64,000 nt of DNA from Bin87 sp965204685. Lineage in GTDB: Bacteria; Chloroflexota; Dehalococcoidia; Lucifugimonadales; UBA3495. Where the stretch lies: positions 558,001 through 622,000 of the forward strand of contig OZ242004.1 in the NCBI GenBank assembly GCA_965204685.1, written 5' to 3'. A program made the translations under genes and the position numbers. This document shows, one piece after another, positions 1 through 8,430 of the stretch. How positions within the stretch are numbered: the stretch's first letter is position 1; the number at the start of each line of letters is the position of its first letter. The notes below the pieces were generated by a model. The model had not been told where the DNA came from and searched no databases. It saw nothing but the letters and a program-made list of their open reading frames with translations.

Positions 1-62
1 TTCCACTCCGCGACGGCGCCTTTGCCGGAGCGAACAACCGCAACGTGATCTGGATTAGCCAT
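1..62 (-). CDS. Pentapeptide-repeat protein, N-terminal fragment
   Basis: Only the first 20 codons lie in the window; the rest runs off the left edge. The start MANPDHVAVVRSG...AVAEW resembles the conserved opening of bacterial pentapeptide-repeat proteins (typically MANPEHL...G...W). The ATG directly abuts the TAA of the SelW-like gene, so the two are probably translationally coupled. The repeats themselves are not visible, so the family call rests on the N-terminal signature alone. Confidence 0.5.
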   Translation of the reverse strand, partial: MANPDHVAVVRSGKGAVAEW

Positions 63-380
63 TTAAGCGTTTCTCGCCGCGGCGATCTCGTCCTCGACGT
101 CAAAGACGCGCTCGGCGACCACCATCTTGAGTTCGTTGACCTTGCTGTAGCCCGGGTACTCGTCGCCATCCTCGTCGAAGCGGTCGAAGATCTTCTCACC
201 GTCGAGGTAGATCTCCAAGCGTCCTTTGTCAGCTGGGGTCAGCTTGATCGCGATATCCCCGGCGTTTTGGGAGCGCCAAAATTCAGTCGCCAGCCACGTG
301 GCGAGGCCGTGGTAGCCTCAAGGCACGCAGTAGACGATATCCACTTCAACTTTGCCGAACTCGGACCTGGTCATTGTCAT
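63..380 (-). CDS. SelW/SelT/SelH-like (Rdx family) selenoprotein with in-frame UGA
   Basis: The 105-residue frame is open from ATG 380 to TAA 63 except for one TGA at 318-320 (codon 21). Read as selenocysteine it gives VYCVPUGY, the redox C-x-x-U motif of Rdx thioredoxin-like proteins after a first beta strand (KVEVDIVYC). Downstream, IKLTPADKGRLEIYLDGEKI matches the family's second half, where a beta hairpin contains the DGE turn. Length is typical for the family (about 80-110 aa). GGGAG lies 8 nt before the ATG. A hairpin starting 13 nt after the UGA could be the SECIS. Rdx proteins are small thiol oxidoreductases; substrates are generally unknown. The alternatives are a nonsense mutation or a sequencing error, but the UGA falls exactly on the catalytic Cys position. 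Confidence 0.82.
287..304 (-). promoter_or_regulatory. Putative bacterial SECIS hairpin of the SelW-like gene
   Basis: On the minus strand, 14-31 nt after the UGA, UCGCCA pairs with UGGCGA (6 bp) around the loop CGUGGC. The apical loop starts 20 nt after the UGA and has G in its second position, as bacterial SECIS models require. It lies inside the coding region. The loop begins with the same four bases as the hairpin of the second selenoprotein in this window. Confidence 0.55.
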
Positions 381-449
381 TCGTTGTTCTCCCGTTAATC
401 GGTCGTTTAGCAGAGGGATGCGTTTTGTCGACAAGAGACAGCACCTGTC

Positions 450-806
450 TCACAAATTTTCCAGCATACGGATGAAGTTGGCAATTTCCCCTTTACCGTG
501 GCGGATTTCGTCCTCGCCGGGAGGCCAGCCGTAGAATCGCGAGTGAAACGAGCTTGCCGCGAGGTAGTAGATGTACAGTATGGGCGGAGCGCCCTCGTCG
601 TCAATCAAGCGCATCACGGTATCAGCCAAGGCGTTGTGCGATCCGTGAAACCAGCCTCTGCGCTCGGCGACGGCTTTGATGGCATGGGCGGCCGCGCCCC
701 ATATCTTGTTGCAGGCCTCCTCCAACTCGCCGCGCTCGACTTCATCGTCCACCAGATCGAGAAAATGCCAACTCCGTTCCGCGTGGTAATCGACAATGGT
801 GGTCAT
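450..806 (-). CDS. PaREP1/HEPN-like helical protein
   Basis: A 118-aa, mostly helical, acidic protein with no signal peptide. Residues 9-50 (LDLVDDEVERGELEEACNKI followed by WGAAAHAIKAVA) match the pattern of PaREP1/HEPN-like proteins, where an amphipathic helix leads into a W-x-A-x-x-H-A-x-K-A segment. HEPN-type proteins are often nucleotidyltransferase partners or RNases. The usual R-x(4-6)-H RNase motif is not evident, so no activity is claimed. It stands alone between the selenoprotein and the MaoC pair, on the same strand. Confidence 0.5.
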   Translation of the reverse strand: MTTIVDYHAERSWHFLDLVDDEVERGELEEACNKIWGAAAHAIKAVAERRGWFHGSHNALADTVMRLIDDEGAPPILYIYYLAASSFHSRFYGWPPGEDEIRHGKGEIANFIRMLENL

Positions 807-843
807 GGCGAACTCTCGGGATTGAGCGGAGTGGCCGGACGGG

Positions 844-1266
844 CTACTTGACGCGGGCGCTGGCCTGGCCGACGGCGGTCTTGTCGCCGTTCTGGTTCTC
901 GCAGTACACGTCTACCGTAACCAGCGTGGTGCCGTCGTCCTGGGGCTCGCGGCTGTTGACCTGGCCGTGGACGCTGACGGTGTCGCCGTGCTTCACGGGG
1001 CGCAGGAACTTGAGGTTGACGTTGCCGGAACGGTGGAAATCGTCGGCGCCGATGAACTTGCGCATGGCTTCGGTGCAGAAGGCGATGCTCATGCGGCCGG
1101 AGGCGATGGCGTAGGTGGTGCCGAGGCGCTTTGAGGCCAGTTCGGGGTCGTTGTGGATGTTAGCCCGGTTGAGGATGCCACACGCCTCGAACTGGTTGAT
1201 GACGTCCTGGGTGATGTGCTTGGTGACGACGGGGAGCGTTTCGCTGTCTAGCCTTGGGGATGCCAT
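844..1266 (-). CDS. MaoC-like hotdog dehydratase/hydratase subunit
   Basis: A 140-aa single-hotdog protein. The motif IHNDPELASKRLGTTYAIASG matches the MaoC/hydratase-2 active-site helix (His and Asp near residue 37, then a Gly-rich turn), and FLRPVKHGDTVSVHGQV is the conserved second half of the hotdog fold. These proteins hydrate enoyl-CoA or dehydrate 3-hydroxyacyl-CoA thioesters. Its start overlaps the end of the next upstream gene by 19 nt, so the two are one operon and probably form a heteromer. Substrate cannot be read from sequence. Confidence 0.75.
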   Translation of the reverse strand: MASPRLDSETLPVVTKHITQDVINQFEACGILNRANIHNDPELASKRLGTTYAIASGRMSIAFCTEAMRKFIGADDFHRSGNVNLKFLRPVKHGDTVSVHGQVNSREPQDDGTTLVTVDVYCENQNGDKTAVGQASARVK

Positions 1267-1673
1267 TTCTTGCCCAACTCCTCGGGTTTCTTGATCTGGT
1301 AGGTGCGCATCTTCTCGATGAGCCGGCCGTCTTCGTCGGTGGCCGTGGCCTCGATGACCAGGTAGGGCTTCTCCCGGCGAACAAACTTGTCGTGGATTCG
1401 GCCGGTAACGCTGATCTTCTTTCCGGGGACTGGCGGGTTGAACAGGTCGATTTCGTTCCCCGCGTTGATGCTGCCGGTCTGGTCGTCATAGGCCAGCGAG
1501 AGGGACGTGGCGTCGTGCTTGACGGCGATGGTGGGGAAAACGGCGTCGGGATCGCCCACGGCCTGGCGGTACAGGTCCACCATCTCCTGGGTCAGCACAT
1601 ACTCGTAGGAGCCAAGCTCCTCACCGACCTGAACTTCGTTGTAATCGAAGAGGGGCAGTTCTTGTTCGGCCAT
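1248..1673 (-). CDS. FAS1-like/MaoC N-terminal dehydratase subunit
   Basis: A 141-aa hotdog protein resembling the N-terminal half of two-domain MaoC dehydratases (FAS1-like DH region). It contains VLTQEMVDLYRQAVGD followed by DPDAVFPT and a substrate-loop PPVPGKKISVTGRI. The canonical His of the hydratase motif is not obvious here, while the downstream partner keeps an H-x-D element. This suggests a catalytic plus structural subunit pair, as in other split MaoC heterodimers. It is first in the two-gene operon. The ATG lies just after GGGAGTGTCCCATT, a modest ribosome binding site. Confidence 0.72.
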   Translation of the reverse strand: MAEQELPLFDYNEVQVGEELGSYEYVLTQEMVDLYRQAVGDPDAVFPTIAVKHDATSLSLAYDDQTGSINAGNEIDLFNPPVPGKKISVTGRIHDKFVRREKPYLVIEATATDEDGRLIEKMRTYQIKKPEELGKKWHPQG

Positions 1674-1879
1674 AATGGGACACTCCCAATATCGTTTGCT
1701 AACGCGGCACTAACGATACCGCAGGGCGCAACGGGCGTCAATCGGCGCGCTCACGCGTACTCACTTTGCAACGATGCCGACAGCCATCCGGGAATGGGGT
1801 CGGGCGGTTTGTTGTAGAATTGGCCGTCAACCAATCCCCCGGCCGCTCCAGTGAAGGCGGCCCGCAACCGGAGGAGCCC

Positions 1880-3550
1880 ATGTCGCAACTGATGACCGGC
1901 AAGCAGGCGCTGCTGGAGATGCTCAAAGCCGAGGGCGTCGAGTACATATTCGGCAACCCCGGCACCAGCGAGGGGCCGATCATCGACCTGCTGGGCGATT
2001 ACCCCGAGCTGCGCTACATCCTGACGCTGCAGGAAAGCGTGGCGGTCGGGATGGGCGAAGCCTACGCCCGGGCCACGGGCACCGCATCCTTCGTCAGTCT
2101 CCACGTGGACAGCGGGCTGGCCAACGGGATTGCCCTGATGCTGGACGCCCTGAACACCGGCACGCCCATGGTGGTGACCTCCGCCAACTACGACGTGCGC
2201 AAGGTGAACGAGACCATGACCGACCTCGCGGAACTGGTGCGGCCGGTCACCAAGTGGTCGGTGGAGCTAACCCACGCGGACCAGATTCCCAGCACGATCC
2301 GGCGGGCGTTCAACGAGGCCAACAGCCACCCCAAGGGGCCGGTGTACGTGGGCTTCACCTCCAACGCGCTGGAAGGCATGGCGGAGATGAACATCGAACC
2401 GTCGCGGCCGGTGTACGATGCGCCGCGACCCAGCGCGGAAGGTATCGCCCTGGCCGCGTCCCTGCTGATGGACGCCAGCCGGCCGATGCTGCTGGTGGGC
2501 GACCGGCTATCCGACGATGGCGCCGTCGATAAGGCGGTGGAACTGGCCGAGCTCATGGGCCTGCCGGTGTACCAGGCGCGGGGAGCCGAGGTGGCCTTCC
2601 CCACAACCCACGAGCAATTCCTGGGGGCATTGTCGCTGCGGGTCAGCGAGCAGCGGGCCGTTTTGCAGACCGTGGACCTGGTGCTGGCCGTGGGCTCCGA
2701 CCCCTTTGAGGAACTGTTCTACTGGGGCGACGTGATCCTGCCGGCAGAGGCCAAGCTGGTCCACATCGACCCGGACCGGAGCCGCATCGGGCGCTCGGAG
2801 CCGACGGACGTGGGCATCGTGGGACACTGCGGGCTGGCGCTGCAGGACCTCATCGCGGCGCTGGAGGAACGCCTTTCGCCCGGCAACCGGACGGAAATCG
2901 GGCTGCGCAAGCAGGCGGTTGCCGCCGAGCGCCAGAGCAACCGGGCCGCGTTCGAGGAATCGGTGGCCGAGAAGTGGGACCACCGGCCGATGACGCCGGC
3001 CCGCATGATGGCGGAACTGGCGGCAGCGATCCCCGACAACGCCATCGTGGTGGACGACTCGATCAGCAACCGTGGCGCGATGCGGCACTATTTCCAGGGG
3101 GAACGCCGGGGCGACCTGCGCGGGTACCGGGGGCAGTCCATCGGCGGCGGCATGGGCACCACCATGGGGACACAGTGCGCCAACCCCGACCGGCCCGTGT
3201 TCGGCATCATCGGCGACGGCAGCGCGATGATGACGATACAGGGGCTATGGACGGCGGCCAACGACAACATCCCGTGCGTTTTCGTCATCTGCAACAACGG
3301 GGCGTACCGGGTGCTCAAGGTGAACTTCAACGTGTACCAGCGGGACGTGCTGGAACTGCCGGAAACCTCCGGCGGGCGTCTGCTGTACTCCGACTTCGGA
3401 ACACCCTTCGACATGGCCGCCATCGCCAACAGCATGGGCGTGCACGGCGAACGCATCACGGACCCGTCGGAGATCAAGCCCGCGGTGGACCGGGCGGTGG
3501 CCTCCGGCAAGCCGGCCTTGCTGGACATGGTAATCGACGGGTCGCTGTAG
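1880..3550 (+). CDS. ThDP-dependent decarboxylase, benzoylformate decarboxylase-like
   Basis: 556 aa with the three-domain layout of the acetolactate synthase/benzoylformate decarboxylase superfamily. The N-terminal PYR domain has EYIFGNPGTSEGPI and the catalytic Glu in LQES. A central TPP_enzyme_M domain follows (residues about 190-320). The C-terminal PP domain has IIGDGSAMMTIQ then ICNNGAYRV (the GDG...NN ThDP/Mg motif). The start at 1880 is preceded by GGAGGAG at 1870-1876; longer upstream extensions lack this signal. 2-oxo acid decarboxylation or carboligation is likely, but the substrate is unknown. The next gene, an HpcH/HpaI aldolase, follows after 44 nt, and aldolase plus 2-oxo acid decarboxylase is a sensible catabolic pair. 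Confidence 0.85.
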   Translation: MSQLMTGKQALLEMLKAEGVEYIFGNPGTSEGPIIDLLGDYPELRYILTLQESVAVGMGEAYARATGTASFVSLHVDSGLANGIALMLDALNTGTPMVVTSANYDVRKVNETMTDLAELVRPVTKWSVELTHADQIPSTIRRAFNEANSHPKGPVYVGFTSNALEGMAEMNIEPSRPVYDAPRPSAEGIALAASLLMDASRPMLLVGDRLSDDGAVDKAVELAELMGLPVYQARGAEVAFPTTHEQFLGALSLRVSEQRAVLQTVDLVLAVGSDPFEELFYWGDVILPAEAKLVHIDPDRSRIGRSEPTDVGIVGHCGLALQDLIAALEERLSPGNRTEIGLRKQAVAAERQSNRAAFEESVAEKWDHRPMTPARMMAELAAAIPDNAIVVDDSISNRGAMRHYFQGERRGDLRGYRGQSIGGGMGTTMGTQCANPDRPVFGIIGDGSAMMTIQGLWTAANDNIPCVFVICNNGAYRVLKVNFNVYQRDVLELPETSGGRLLYSDFGTPFDMAAIANSMGVHGERITDPSEIKPAVDRAVASGKPALLDMVIDGSL

Positions 3551-3594
3551 GGAACACACCACCGACGCCGGATGCCTCAAAAGGGGAAATAATC

Positions 3595-4362
3595 ATGCGA
3601 ACCAACACCACCAAGGCGAAGCTGAACGACGGCCAGGTCGTTTTCGGGGCCATCATCACCCGCTACGCCCCCGACATGGTCGAGATCTTCGGGGCGCTGG
3701 GCTACGACTTTGTCATGATCGACTGCGAGCACGGGCCGGCCAATCTGGACCAGGTGGAGCACATGGTGCGGGCGGCGGAGTCCTTCGGAATAACGCCCAT
3801 AGCGCGCATACCTGATCACTCGGACCAGACGATCCTGCGGTTCCTGGACCGGGGCTTGCAGGGGATCATCGTGCCCCACGTCAATACCGGGGAGCAGGCG
3901 GCGGCCATCGCCCGGGCCGCGCGGTATTACCCTGACGGCTATCGTGGCATGGGCGGCGGCCGGGCGCAGGACTACGGCATCGGGGTTGCCCGGGACGAGG
4001 CCACGGCGTGGGTGAACGAGAACGTGCTGGTGATCCCCATGGTCGAGGACATCGAAGCCGTGGGCAACCTGGACGACATCCTGGCGGTTTCCGGCGCGGA
4101 TGTGCTGCACGTGGCGGCGTCGGACCTGGGGCAGAGCATGGGCAACCCTGGCGTCCCCGAAGTGCGCCGGGTGATGAGCGAGGTGATCCCTAGAGTGCGG
4201 GCCGGCGGGAAGAACGTCGGCGTGGGCGGCAATAACCCCGCGGACACGGCCGGAGTCGCCGAGTTCATCAAGCTGGGCGCGAACTTCGTGACGGTTTCCG
4301 GCTGGGGACTGCTCCGCATCGGCGCGGAGGACTTCCTGAAAAACGTGAACGCCGCCCGGTGA
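3595..4362 (+). CDS. HpcH/HpaI-family class II aldolase
   Basis: 255 aa. The start has AGGGGAAATAATC before the ATG. MIDCEHGPANLDQVEHMVRA (the base His region), IARIPDH and VIPMVEDIEAV (metal-binding Glu) are hallmark segments of the HpcH/HpaI (2,4-dihydroxyhept-2-ene-1,7-dioate/2-keto-3-deoxy acid) aldolase family, a divalent-metal TIM barrel that cleaves 2-keto-4-hydroxy acids to pyruvate and an aldehyde. LHVAASDLGQSMGNPG carries the second metal-ligand region. A clear terminator follows 30 nt downstream, so the gene closes a two-gene operon with the ThDP decarboxylase. Confidence 0.85.
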   Translation: MRTNTTKAKLNDGQVVFGAIITRYAPDMVEIFGALGYDFVMIDCEHGPANLDQVEHMVRAAESFGITPIARIPDHSDQTILRFLDRGLQGIIVPHVNTGEQAAAIARAARYYPDGYRGMGGGRAQDYGIGVARDEATAWVNENVLVIPMVEDIEAVGNLDDILAVSGADVLHVAASDLGQSMGNPGVPEVRRVMSEVIPRVRAGGKNVGVGGNNPADTAGVAEFIKLGANFVTVSGWGLLRIGAEDFLKNVNAAR

Positions 4363-4391
4363 TGGGGCGGCGTCGCAACGAGGCAGTGGCG

Positions 4392-4419
4392 AACCCCGGG
4401 CTTACCGGGGTTCCTTTTT
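4392..4419 (+). terminator. Rho-independent terminator
   Basis: AACCCCG and CGGGGTT form a 7-bp stem around a 7-nt loop (4399-4405), followed by CC and five T residues. It ends the decarboxylase-aldolase operon and sits between it and the convergent ABC operon. Confidence 0.8.
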
Positions 4420-4434
4420 GTGGGAGCGGGCGGG

Positions 4435-5439
4435 TCAGTAGAGGTGACAGGACACCACGTGGCCGGGAGCCAGTTCCGTTACTTCGGGAATGTCCCGGGA
4501 GCAGCGGTCCATGACGAAGGGGCACCGGGGATGGAAGCGGCACCCTTCGGGCGGATTCAGCGGTGAAGGCACTTCACCAGTGAGGATCATTTCCTCCTGC
4601 TCGATGTCCGGGTGCGATGGCAACGCCGCGTTCATCAGTGCCTTGGTGTAGGGATGCGAGGCGTTGTCGAACAGTTCCTTGGTGGGGCCGTATTCCACGA
4701 TCTGCCCCAGGTACATCACGGCCACCCAGTCGCACATGTACCGCACGGTTGCCAGGTGGTGGGCGATCAGCAGATAGCTGACGTTGTACTCGTTCTGAAG
4801 GTCCATCAGCAAGTTCATGATCTGGGCGCGAATGGACACGTCCAGCGCCGAAACCGGCTCGTCGAGCACAATCACCCGAGGTTCCACGGACAGTGCCCTG
4901 GCGATGGCCAGCCTTTGGCGTTGCCCGCCACTGAACTCATGGGGATACAGGTTGGCGTGGTAGCTGCTGAGCCCAACGTCGTTCAGGAGCTTGGCGACGC
5001 GGTCCTGCATCTCGCGCCGGCTCAGGTTCAGGTTGATGACCATGGGCTCGGCGATCAGGTCGCGGACGCGCATCCGGGGATTAAGGGAACTCCAAGGGTC
5101 CTGGAAGACCGCCTGCACCGAACTGCGATAGGCGCGGCGCTGCTCGGCGGTGGCGTTGTGTATCTCGTCCCCCTGGTAGCGGATGGTGCCCTCGGTGGGC
5201 TCTTCCAATTGCAGGAGCATCTTGGCGGTGGTGCTTTTGCCGCACCCGGACTCGCCCACGATACCCAGCGTTTCGCCGGCGCGGATCTGGAAGGAAACGC
5301 CGTCGACGGCCTTGATCCAACCGGTGACTTTGGAGATCAGAAGGCCCTTGGTCACAGGGAAGTGCTTCTTGAGGCCCGAGGCCTCGAGGAGCACCTCGCT
5401 CGTCGTTTGGGTCATCGGATTTGCTTCCAGGGTGGTCAT
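4435..5439 (-). CDS. Peptide ABC transporter ATP-binding protein (OppF/DppF-like)
   Basis: 334 aa. Walker A GESGCGKST (residues ~65-73), Q-loop FQDPWSSLNPRM, signature SGGQRQR, Walker B VIVLDEPVSALD and H-loop LLIAHHL are all intact. The C-terminal CRFHPRCPFVMDRC segment is the Cys-rich oligopeptide/dipeptide C-terminal domain that in related transporters can hold an Fe-S cluster. It is last in the seven-gene minus-strand operon, and its ATG overlaps the TGA of the OppD-like gene by 4 nt. It pairs with that ATPase to energise peptide import. Confidence 0.92.
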   Translation of the reverse strand: MTTLEANPMTQTTSEVLLEASGLKKHFPVTKGLLISKVTGWIKAVDGVSFQIRAGETLGIVGESGCGKSTTAKMLLQLEEPTEGTIRYQGDEIHNATAEQRRAYRSSVQAVFQDPWSSLNPRMRVRDLIAEPMVINLNLSRREMQDRVAKLLNDVGLSSYHANLYPHEFSGGQRQRLAIARALSVEPRVIVLDEPVSALDVSIRAQIMNLLMDLQNEYNVSYLLIAHHLATVRYMCDWVAVMYLGQIVEYGPTKELFDNASHPYTKALMNAALPSHPDIEQEEMILTGEVPSPLNPPEGCRFHPRCPFVMDRCSRDIPEVTELAPGHVVSCHLY

Positions 5440-6428
5440 TCCAGCCTCCAGCAGGCGGCGTAGTGGCTATCGCTCACGTCGAATTGCAACGGATAGGTTT
5501 CCAGGCACTTGTCCATGACGTATTGGCAGCGGGGCGCGAAGGGGCAGCCCGGCGGCAGGTCGTGGAGCGTCGGCGGTTGCCCTTCGATGGAATACAGGCG
5601 GTCGACGTCCTCTTCCAGTTTCGGGACCGATGACAACAGGGCCTCGGTGTAGGGGTGCGACGGGTTGTTGAAGATGTCCCGCACGTCGCCCATCTCGACG
5701 ATCCTTCCGGCGTACATCACGGCCACACGGTCGCACATCTTGGCCACGATGCCAAAGTCGTGGGTGATGAAGATCAGCCCGATGTTGGACGCCTCCTGCA
5801 ATTCCTTGAGGAGCTTGAGGTACTGCGCCTGGATGGTGACGTCCAGTGAGGTCGTAGGCTCGTCGGCGATCAGCACGATAGGTTCGCAGGATATGCCGAT
5901 GGCTCCCACGACGCGCTGGCGCATTCCTCCGCTCATCTGGTGGGGATAGTCCCGGACCCGTGTCTCGGCAGCGGGGATGTTCACCTTGCGGAGCACGTCC
6001 AGGACCTGCTGCACGACGGTGCGCTTGGGTATGTCCTGGTGGATCTTGATGGCCTCGCCCACCTGGTTTCCGATGGAGAACACCGGATTGAGGGAGGTCA
6101 TGGGGTCCTGAATGATCAGTGCGATCTGGCTGCCCCGGATTTCGCTCATCTCTTTATCTGAGAGCTGCACCAGGTCCTGGCCTTCCAGGAGTATCTGCCC
6201 GTCAACGATGCGACCCGGGGGTTCCGGGATGAGCCGCATCAGGGACAGCATGGTCACGGATTTGCCGGAACCCGACTCGCCGACGATGCCCAGCGTTTCG
6301 CCGCGCCGCAGGTCGAAGCTGACGCCGTCGACCGCCCGCACCGTGCCCCAGCGGGTCTCGAAGTAGGTTTTCAGTCCGTCAACTTGCAGCACCACGGGGG
6401 AGGTGTTTTCGGTTGTGCTAGTAGTCAT
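5436..6428 (-). CDS. Peptide ABC transporter ATP-binding protein (OppD/DppD-like)
   Basis: 330 aa. Walker A GESGSGKS, signature MSGGMRQRV, Walker B VLIADEPTTSLD and H-loop FITHDFG are present, plus the C-terminal oligopeptide-type Cys motif CPFAPRCQYVMDKC. It forms the ATPase heterodimer with the adjacent OppF-like protein, overlapping its start by 4 nt, so translation is coupled. It lies 46 nt downstream of the DppC-like permease gene. The general role (energising di/oligopeptide or related solute import) is secure; the substrate is not. Confidence 0.92.
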   Translation of the reverse strand: MTTSTTENTSPVVLQVDGLKTYFETRWGTVRAVDGVSFDLRRGETLGIVGESGSGKSVTMLSLMRLIPEPPGRIVDGQILLEGQDLVQLSDKEMSEIRGSQIALIIQDPMTSLNPVFSIGNQVGEAIKIHQDIPKRTVVQQVLDVLRKVNIPAAETRVRDYPHQMSGGMRQRVVGAIGISCEPIVLIADEPTTSLDVTIQAQYLKLLKELQEASNIGLIFITHDFGIVAKMCDRVAVMYAGRIVEMGDVRDIFNNPSHPYTEALLSSVPKLEEDVDRLYSIEGQPPTLHDLPPGCPFAPRCQYVMDKCLETYPLQFDVSDSHYAACWRLE

Positions 6429-6474
6429 GTTTCAGCCTGCTTGCGGGTTGGGCAATGGTCGTTAGTGGTCAGGA

Positions 6475-7374
6475 TCAGTTCAGTTGGCGGAGCCTGGGAT
6501 CGAGCCGATCGCGGAGCCAGTCGCCGAACAGGTTCATCGACAGCACGACGAGCATGATGGCCAGGCCGGGCATGGTGGAGATCCACCAGGCCACTGCCAG
6601 CCGGTCGCGGCCATCGGAAACCATGGAACCCCAGGCCGGCGTGGGCGGCGGAACTCCGGCGCCGAGGAAGCTCAGGGTGGACTCCAGCAGGATGACGATG
6701 CCGACCTCCAGGGTAGCCAACACAATGAGGGTGTTGATGACGCCCGGAAAGATGTGGATGAAGAGGATGCGCGGAGTTGACGCGCCCGCCACCTTGGCCA
6801 GGGCGACGAAGTCCATGGTTTTCAGCTGGAGAACCTCGCCCCGCACGTTGCGGGCAAAACGCGGCCACACCGCGATGGCCAGGATGGCGACGATGATGAG
6901 GAATGACTGTCCCAAGGCCAGCACCAGCACCAGGGCCAGCAATATGGTTGGTATCGCCAGCTTGATGTCCACGATTCGCATCAGGAACTCATCGAGCCAG
7001 CCTCCATACCACCCGGCGATGAGGCCACTGGCCACGCCGATGACCATGCCTACACCCAGGGTGACGCCCGCCACCGCAAGCGAGATACGGGCGCCGAAGA
7101 TGACCCGGCTCAGCATGTCGCGGCCCAGGTGATCGGTGCCCAGCAGGAACTCGGAGCTTCCTCCCTCTTCCCATGCCGGTGGCAGATTACGGTCCCTCAG
7201 ACCGCCCCGTTCCGGGTCGTGGGGCGCGATCAGCGGGGCAAAAACGCCGGTGATCACGAACAACACCAGGAAGAACATGGGGATCAAAGGCCACCTGCGC
7301 AGCTGCCAGATTTGCCTGGCGATGCGGGCGGGCGCCGGAGCCGGCTGTACGACCAGAGTTGCGTCTGCTGCCAC
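6475..7374 (-). CDS. Peptide ABC transporter permease (DppC-like)
   Basis: 299 aa with a short cytoplasmic N-terminus (residues 1-30), a first membrane segment (PMFFLVLFVITGVFAPLIA), the OppC N-terminal region (PHDPERGG then LLGTDHLGRDMLSRVI) and five further hydrophobic segments. The EAA-type coupling loop is VALAKVAGASTPRILFIHI. The family-typical LSFLGAGVPPPTPAWG is present near residue 240. It lies 11 nt after the DppB-like gene in the same operon. Confidence 0.9.
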   Translation of the reverse strand: MAADATLVVQPAPAPARIARQIWQLRRWPLIPMFFLVLFVITGVFAPLIAPHDPERGGLRDRNLPPAWEEGGSSEFLLGTDHLGRDMLSRVIFGARISLAVAGVTLGVGMVIGVASGLIAGWYGGWLDEFLMRIVDIKLAIPTILLALVLVLALGQSFLIIVAILAIAVWPRFARNVRGEVLQLKTMDFVALAKVAGASTPRILFIHIFPGVINTLIVLATLEVGIVILLESTLSFLGAGVPPPTPAWGSMVSDGRDRLAVAWWISTMPGLAIMLVVLSMNLFGDWLRDRLDPRLRQLN

Positions 7375-7385
7375 GATGTCCTCCT

Positions 7386-8321
7386 CTAGGCGTACCGGAT
7401 CCTGGGATCGATGTATGCGTACATGATGTCAACCAGCAGGGCCGCGGTCACGTACATCAACGTGAACACGATCACCACGGCCTGCAGTAGCGGGTAGTCG
7501 TTGCCGGCCAGGGCCTGGATCGCCAGCTGTCCCAATCCCGGCCATGCGAACACGGTTTCGACGACCAACGAACCGGTGACCAGGCTGCCCAGGGTGATGC
7601 CGGCGAAAGTCAGCACGGGAATGAGCGCGTTGCGCAACGAGTGCTTCCAGATCACGATGTTGTTGGAGACGCCCTTGGCTCGCGCCAACTTCACGTATTC
7701 CGAGTCCAGAACGTTGAGCATCGCCGACCGCAGCAGACGCAGGTTGGCCGCCGCATAGAACCAGCCCAGCGTCACCGCCGGCAAGATAATGCTGGAGATC
7801 TCCTGGCGACCGTACGGCGGCACCAGGCTGTCCCCAAACCAATCATTCCAGCGCACCGAAAACAGGAACACCAGCATCAGTCCTAACCAGAACACCGGGG
7901 CAGATTGTCCCACCAGGGCGACCACTTTCCCGGACATGTCCAGGAAACTTCCTCGTTTCACCGCCGACAGGATGCCCAGAGGCACGCCGACGACTACCGA
8001 GAACACGAAGGCCGCCAGTCCCAGTTGCAGCGTGGCCGGCACCCGTTCCACGATGACCTCCATCGACGGTCGGCCCTCCTTGATGGATTGGCCGAAGTCG
8101 CCGCGCAGGGCGCTTCCCAGGAATATGCCGTATTGCTGATAGTACGGTTTGTCCAGCCCGAGGGTTGCCGTGAGCCGGTCCCAGTCTTCCTGGGTGGAAT
8201 AGTCGTCCAGGTACACGTGCCTGGGATCTCCGGCCGCCCGGCTCATGACGAAAATGATCAGCGACACTGCCAGCAGGGTCACCGCCGCCAGCAGGATGCG
8301 TCGCACCAGGTATCGCTGCAT
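7386..8321 (-). CDS. Peptide ABC transporter permease (DppB-like)
   Basis: 311 aa. It starts MQRYLVRRILLAAVTLLAVS, the usual DppB N-terminal membrane segment, followed by a periplasmic stretch (residues 30-95) and five more membrane segments. The EAA loop is EYVKLARAKGVSNNIVIWKH, and ETVFAWPGLGQLAIQA is the family's conserved C-terminal signature. It forms the pore with the DppC-like protein. About 110 nt separate it from the upstream small membrane protein gene, without an obvious terminator. Confidence 0.9.
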   Translation of the reverse strand: MQRYLVRRILLAAVTLLAVSLIIFVMSRAAGDPRHVYLDDYSTQEDWDRLTATLGLDKPYYQQYGIFLGSALRGDFGQSIKEGRPSMEVIVERVPATLQLGLAAFVFSVVVGVPLGILSAVKRGSFLDMSGKVVALVGQSAPVFWLGLMLVFLFSVRWNDWFGDSLVPPYGRQEISSIILPAVTLGWFYAAANLRLLRSAMLNVLDSEYVKLARAKGVSNNIVIWKHSLRNALIPVLTFAGITLGSLVTGSLVVETVFAWPGLGQLAIQALAGNDYPLLQAVVIVFTLMYVTAALLVDIMYAYIDPRIRYA

Positions 8322-8430
8322 AGTTCACTACCTCACAAACTGTTTCCCTGGGCGTTGCGGGTGGTTGATGGTTTTTGACGTACTTTCGCCGCTGGTCGCT
8401 GGACTCGGGTGAGATCGCCGCCGGGTTGGC

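Noticed and set aside
2974..3594. Long N-terminal extension of the aldolase frame
   Set aside because: It overlaps the end of the decarboxylase gene in another frame. The ATG at 3595 has a good ribosome site and is the family start.
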